NCBI GenBank assembly: GCA_947073645.1
Contig: CAMTMK010000020.1
Location: 1-33,152 of the forward strand
Direction of reading: 5' to 3'
Length of the DNA: 33,152 nt
Source of the DNA: an uncultured bacterium
GTDB taxonomy: Bacteria > Cyanobacteriota > Vampirovibrionia > Gastranaerophilales > Gastranaerophilaceae
The stretch's first letter is position 1, and every line of letters starts with the position of its first letter. Under the pieces are notes generated by a model. The model was given only the letters and a program-made list of their open reading frames with translations. It was not told the origin of the DNA and did no database searches. Both the position numbers and the translations under genes were made by a program. Of the stretch, positions 31,887 through 33,152 are shown one piece after another.

Positions 31887-33152
31887 ATGGGAAAGACTTT
31901 AATATTAATTGACGGGCACGCATTGGCTTTTCGCCAGTTTTACGCGTTAGAAAGAACTAATATGAGAACATCTGATGGTGTTCCGACTTGGGCTGTTTAT
32001 GGATTTTTTAAGGCAATTTTTGATTTGTTAAAAAACAGTGAATTAAAAGCTGATGCAATTGCAGTTGCTTTTGATGTAAGTCATAAGACTTTTCGTACGG
32101 AAACTTACACTGAGTATAAATCAAATCGTTCAGCTATGCCTGACACTATGCGTGAACAAATGGGATTAATTTATGAAGGTTTACGAGCATTTAATATTCC
32201 GATTTATACAAAAGAGGGGTTTGAGGCGGATGATGTTATCGGAACAATTTCTCGTGAAGCATGCGAGTTGGGACATAAAGTCTTAATTTTGACTGGAGAT
32301 CAGGATGCTTTCCAGCTTGTAGATAAGGAGGGATGTGTTAAGGTTATTTTACCTTTCAAAGGAGAACTTATTGAGTATAATTGGGATAGAATTTTTGAGA
32401 AATTGGGGGTTTATCCAAATCAGGTAATTGATTATAAAGGTTTACGCGGTGATCTTTCTGATTGTATCCCAGGGGTTAAGGGAATTGGTGAAAAAACTGC
32501 TCAAAAGCTGTTGGCACGTTATGGTAGTCTTGATGCTATTCTTGAAGATTGTGAAAATATTCAGGAAAAAGCTGTGAAACAGCGTATTTGTGATGGCAAA
32601 GAACAGGCAAAAATGAGTCAATATCTTGCAACAATTGTTAGAAATCTTGATATTGATTTTGATTTTGATAAAACAAAGGTGGAATTGCCTGATGTTGCGG
32701 TAGTTACAGAATATCTCAAAAAAATGCAGTTTTATACTTTTATTAAGAATATAAATGATATTTTATATTCGTTTGATAAAGTTGAGCGAGCAGTAATTAA
32801 GACGGATTCACCTCAGCAGCTGGGGTTTTTTGCAGAAGTTGTAAATGAAGAATTGAATAAAGATTGTGAAATTAAATGTGATAATAAACTTATTGTTGAC
32901 AGTGTTGATTTGGAAAATTTATTAACTGAATTGGAAAAACAATCTGAATTTGCATTTAAAGTTTATGCAGAAGGTAACAATATAATTGGATTTGCATTTG
33001 CATATGATTCAAGAAGTTTTTATATACCTCTTGCTCATTCAAACATTGATAATCAGTTGATAAAAGATGATGTATTATCGATATTGAAACCATTATTGGA
33101 AAATAAAAATATTATAAAAACTGTTTTTGATGCAAAAAATCAATATAATATT
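31887..33152 (+). CDS. polA: DNA polymerase I, N-terminal part (cut by window end)
   Basis: The frame is open from the ATG at 31887 to the last base, 422 codons. The 5'-3' exonuclease domain (about residues 1-290) has 'LIDGHALAFR', 'YKSNR', 'EADDVIGT', 'TGDQDAFQLV' and 'RGDLSDCIPGVKGIGEKTA'. A 3'-5' exonuclease-fold domain begins near residue 350, but the place where a catalytic DxE is expected reads 'AFKVYAEGN', so proofreading is probably lost, as in many bacterial Pol I. The polymerase domain lies outside the window. No Shine-Dalgarno is obvious, and a GTG at 31881 is an in-frame alternative start. Confidence 0.95.
   Translation, partial: MGKTLILIDGHALAFRQFYALERTNMRTSDGVPTWAVYGFFKAIFDLLKNSELKADAIAVAFDVSHKTFRTETYTEYKSNRSAMPDTMREQMGLIYEGLRAFNIPIYTKEGFEADDVIGTISREACELGHKVLILTGDQDAFQLVDKEGCVKVILPFKGELIEYNWDRIFEKLGVYPNQVIDYKGLRGDLSDCIPGVKGIGEKTAQKLLARYGSLDAILEDCENIQEKAVKQRICDGKEQAKMSQYLATIVRNLDIDFDFDKTKVELPDVAVVTEYLKKMQFYTFIKNINDILYSFDKVERAVIKTDSPQQLGFFAEVVNEELNKDCEIKCDNKLIVDSVDLENLLTELEKQSEFAFKVYAEGNNIIGFAFAYDSRSFYIPLAHSNIDNQLIKDDVLSILKPLLENKNIIKTVFDAKNQYNI

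Overview
The window looks like the chromosome of an AT-rich, Gram-negative-type gut bacterium carrying an integrated mobile element at its left end. The lineage is most likely Gastranaerophilales (Melainabacteria/Vampirovibrionia). This is an inference from the large cysteine-rich prepilin with the 'FTLAEVLITLG' N-terminus (27733-28488), a C-terminal relative of it at 13583-13816, low GC with the standard code, cell-envelope genes of the Gram-negative kind, and the tig-clpP-clpX order. Genus-level placement is not possible from the sequence alone.

Positions ~5-13384: an integrative element of about 13.35 kb. A 26-bp direct repeat (25/26 identical) lies at 5-30 and 13359-13384. Just inside the right copy are a tyrosine integrase (12199-13272), a small excisionase-like HTH protein (12009-12212) and three integrase arm-like repeats spaced exactly 21 bp apart. 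Upstream is a replication module: a prim-pol primase (9088-9978) and a DUF927-like AAA+ helicase (9971-11899). Before these lie two 22-bp iteron-like repeats and a leader whose inverted repeat can cover the primase Shine-Dalgarno. The rest is cargo that mostly looks like defence, toxin-antitoxin or superinfection-exclusion functions: an unknown 224-aa protein with an XRE-ImmA metalloprotease; a HAD phosphatase paired with a multi-pass membrane protein; HigB and HigA in an unusual tail-to-tail arrangement; an N6-methylase-like protein; a short second tyrosine recombinase; an XRE repressor; a secreted protein; and a zinc-ribbon/superinfection-immunity membrane protein. A motif close to TGTAATATTTC recurs in several element promoter regions, suggesting one repressor may control several element genes.

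Positions 13400-13820: host DNA resumes with a terminator, tRNA-Gly(GCC) and a 5'-truncated prepilin remnant.

Positions 13822-19248, minus strand: dnaE and two overlapping WYL-type regulators. On the plus strand are anmK and a small unknown gene. From 27674 down to 21069 is a compact minus-strand run: DUF374 acyltransferase, carbon-nitrogen hydrolase, DacB, GT2 glycosyltransferase, Gfo/Idh/MocA oxidoreductase, PgsA-like enzyme, TrmL and NnrD, mostly envelope biogenesis plus housekeeping repair. On the plus strand follow the prepilin, tig, clpP, clpX and the first 422 codons of polA, which runs off the window.

A recurring feature is that six genes lacking a Shine-Dalgarno have a -10-like hexamer followed by exactly six bases and then ATG, which fits leaderless transcription. 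The most interesting unexplained parts are the two cargo cassettes at 387-3656, the divergent HAD/higB promoter with its 19-bp palindrome, and the primase leader.
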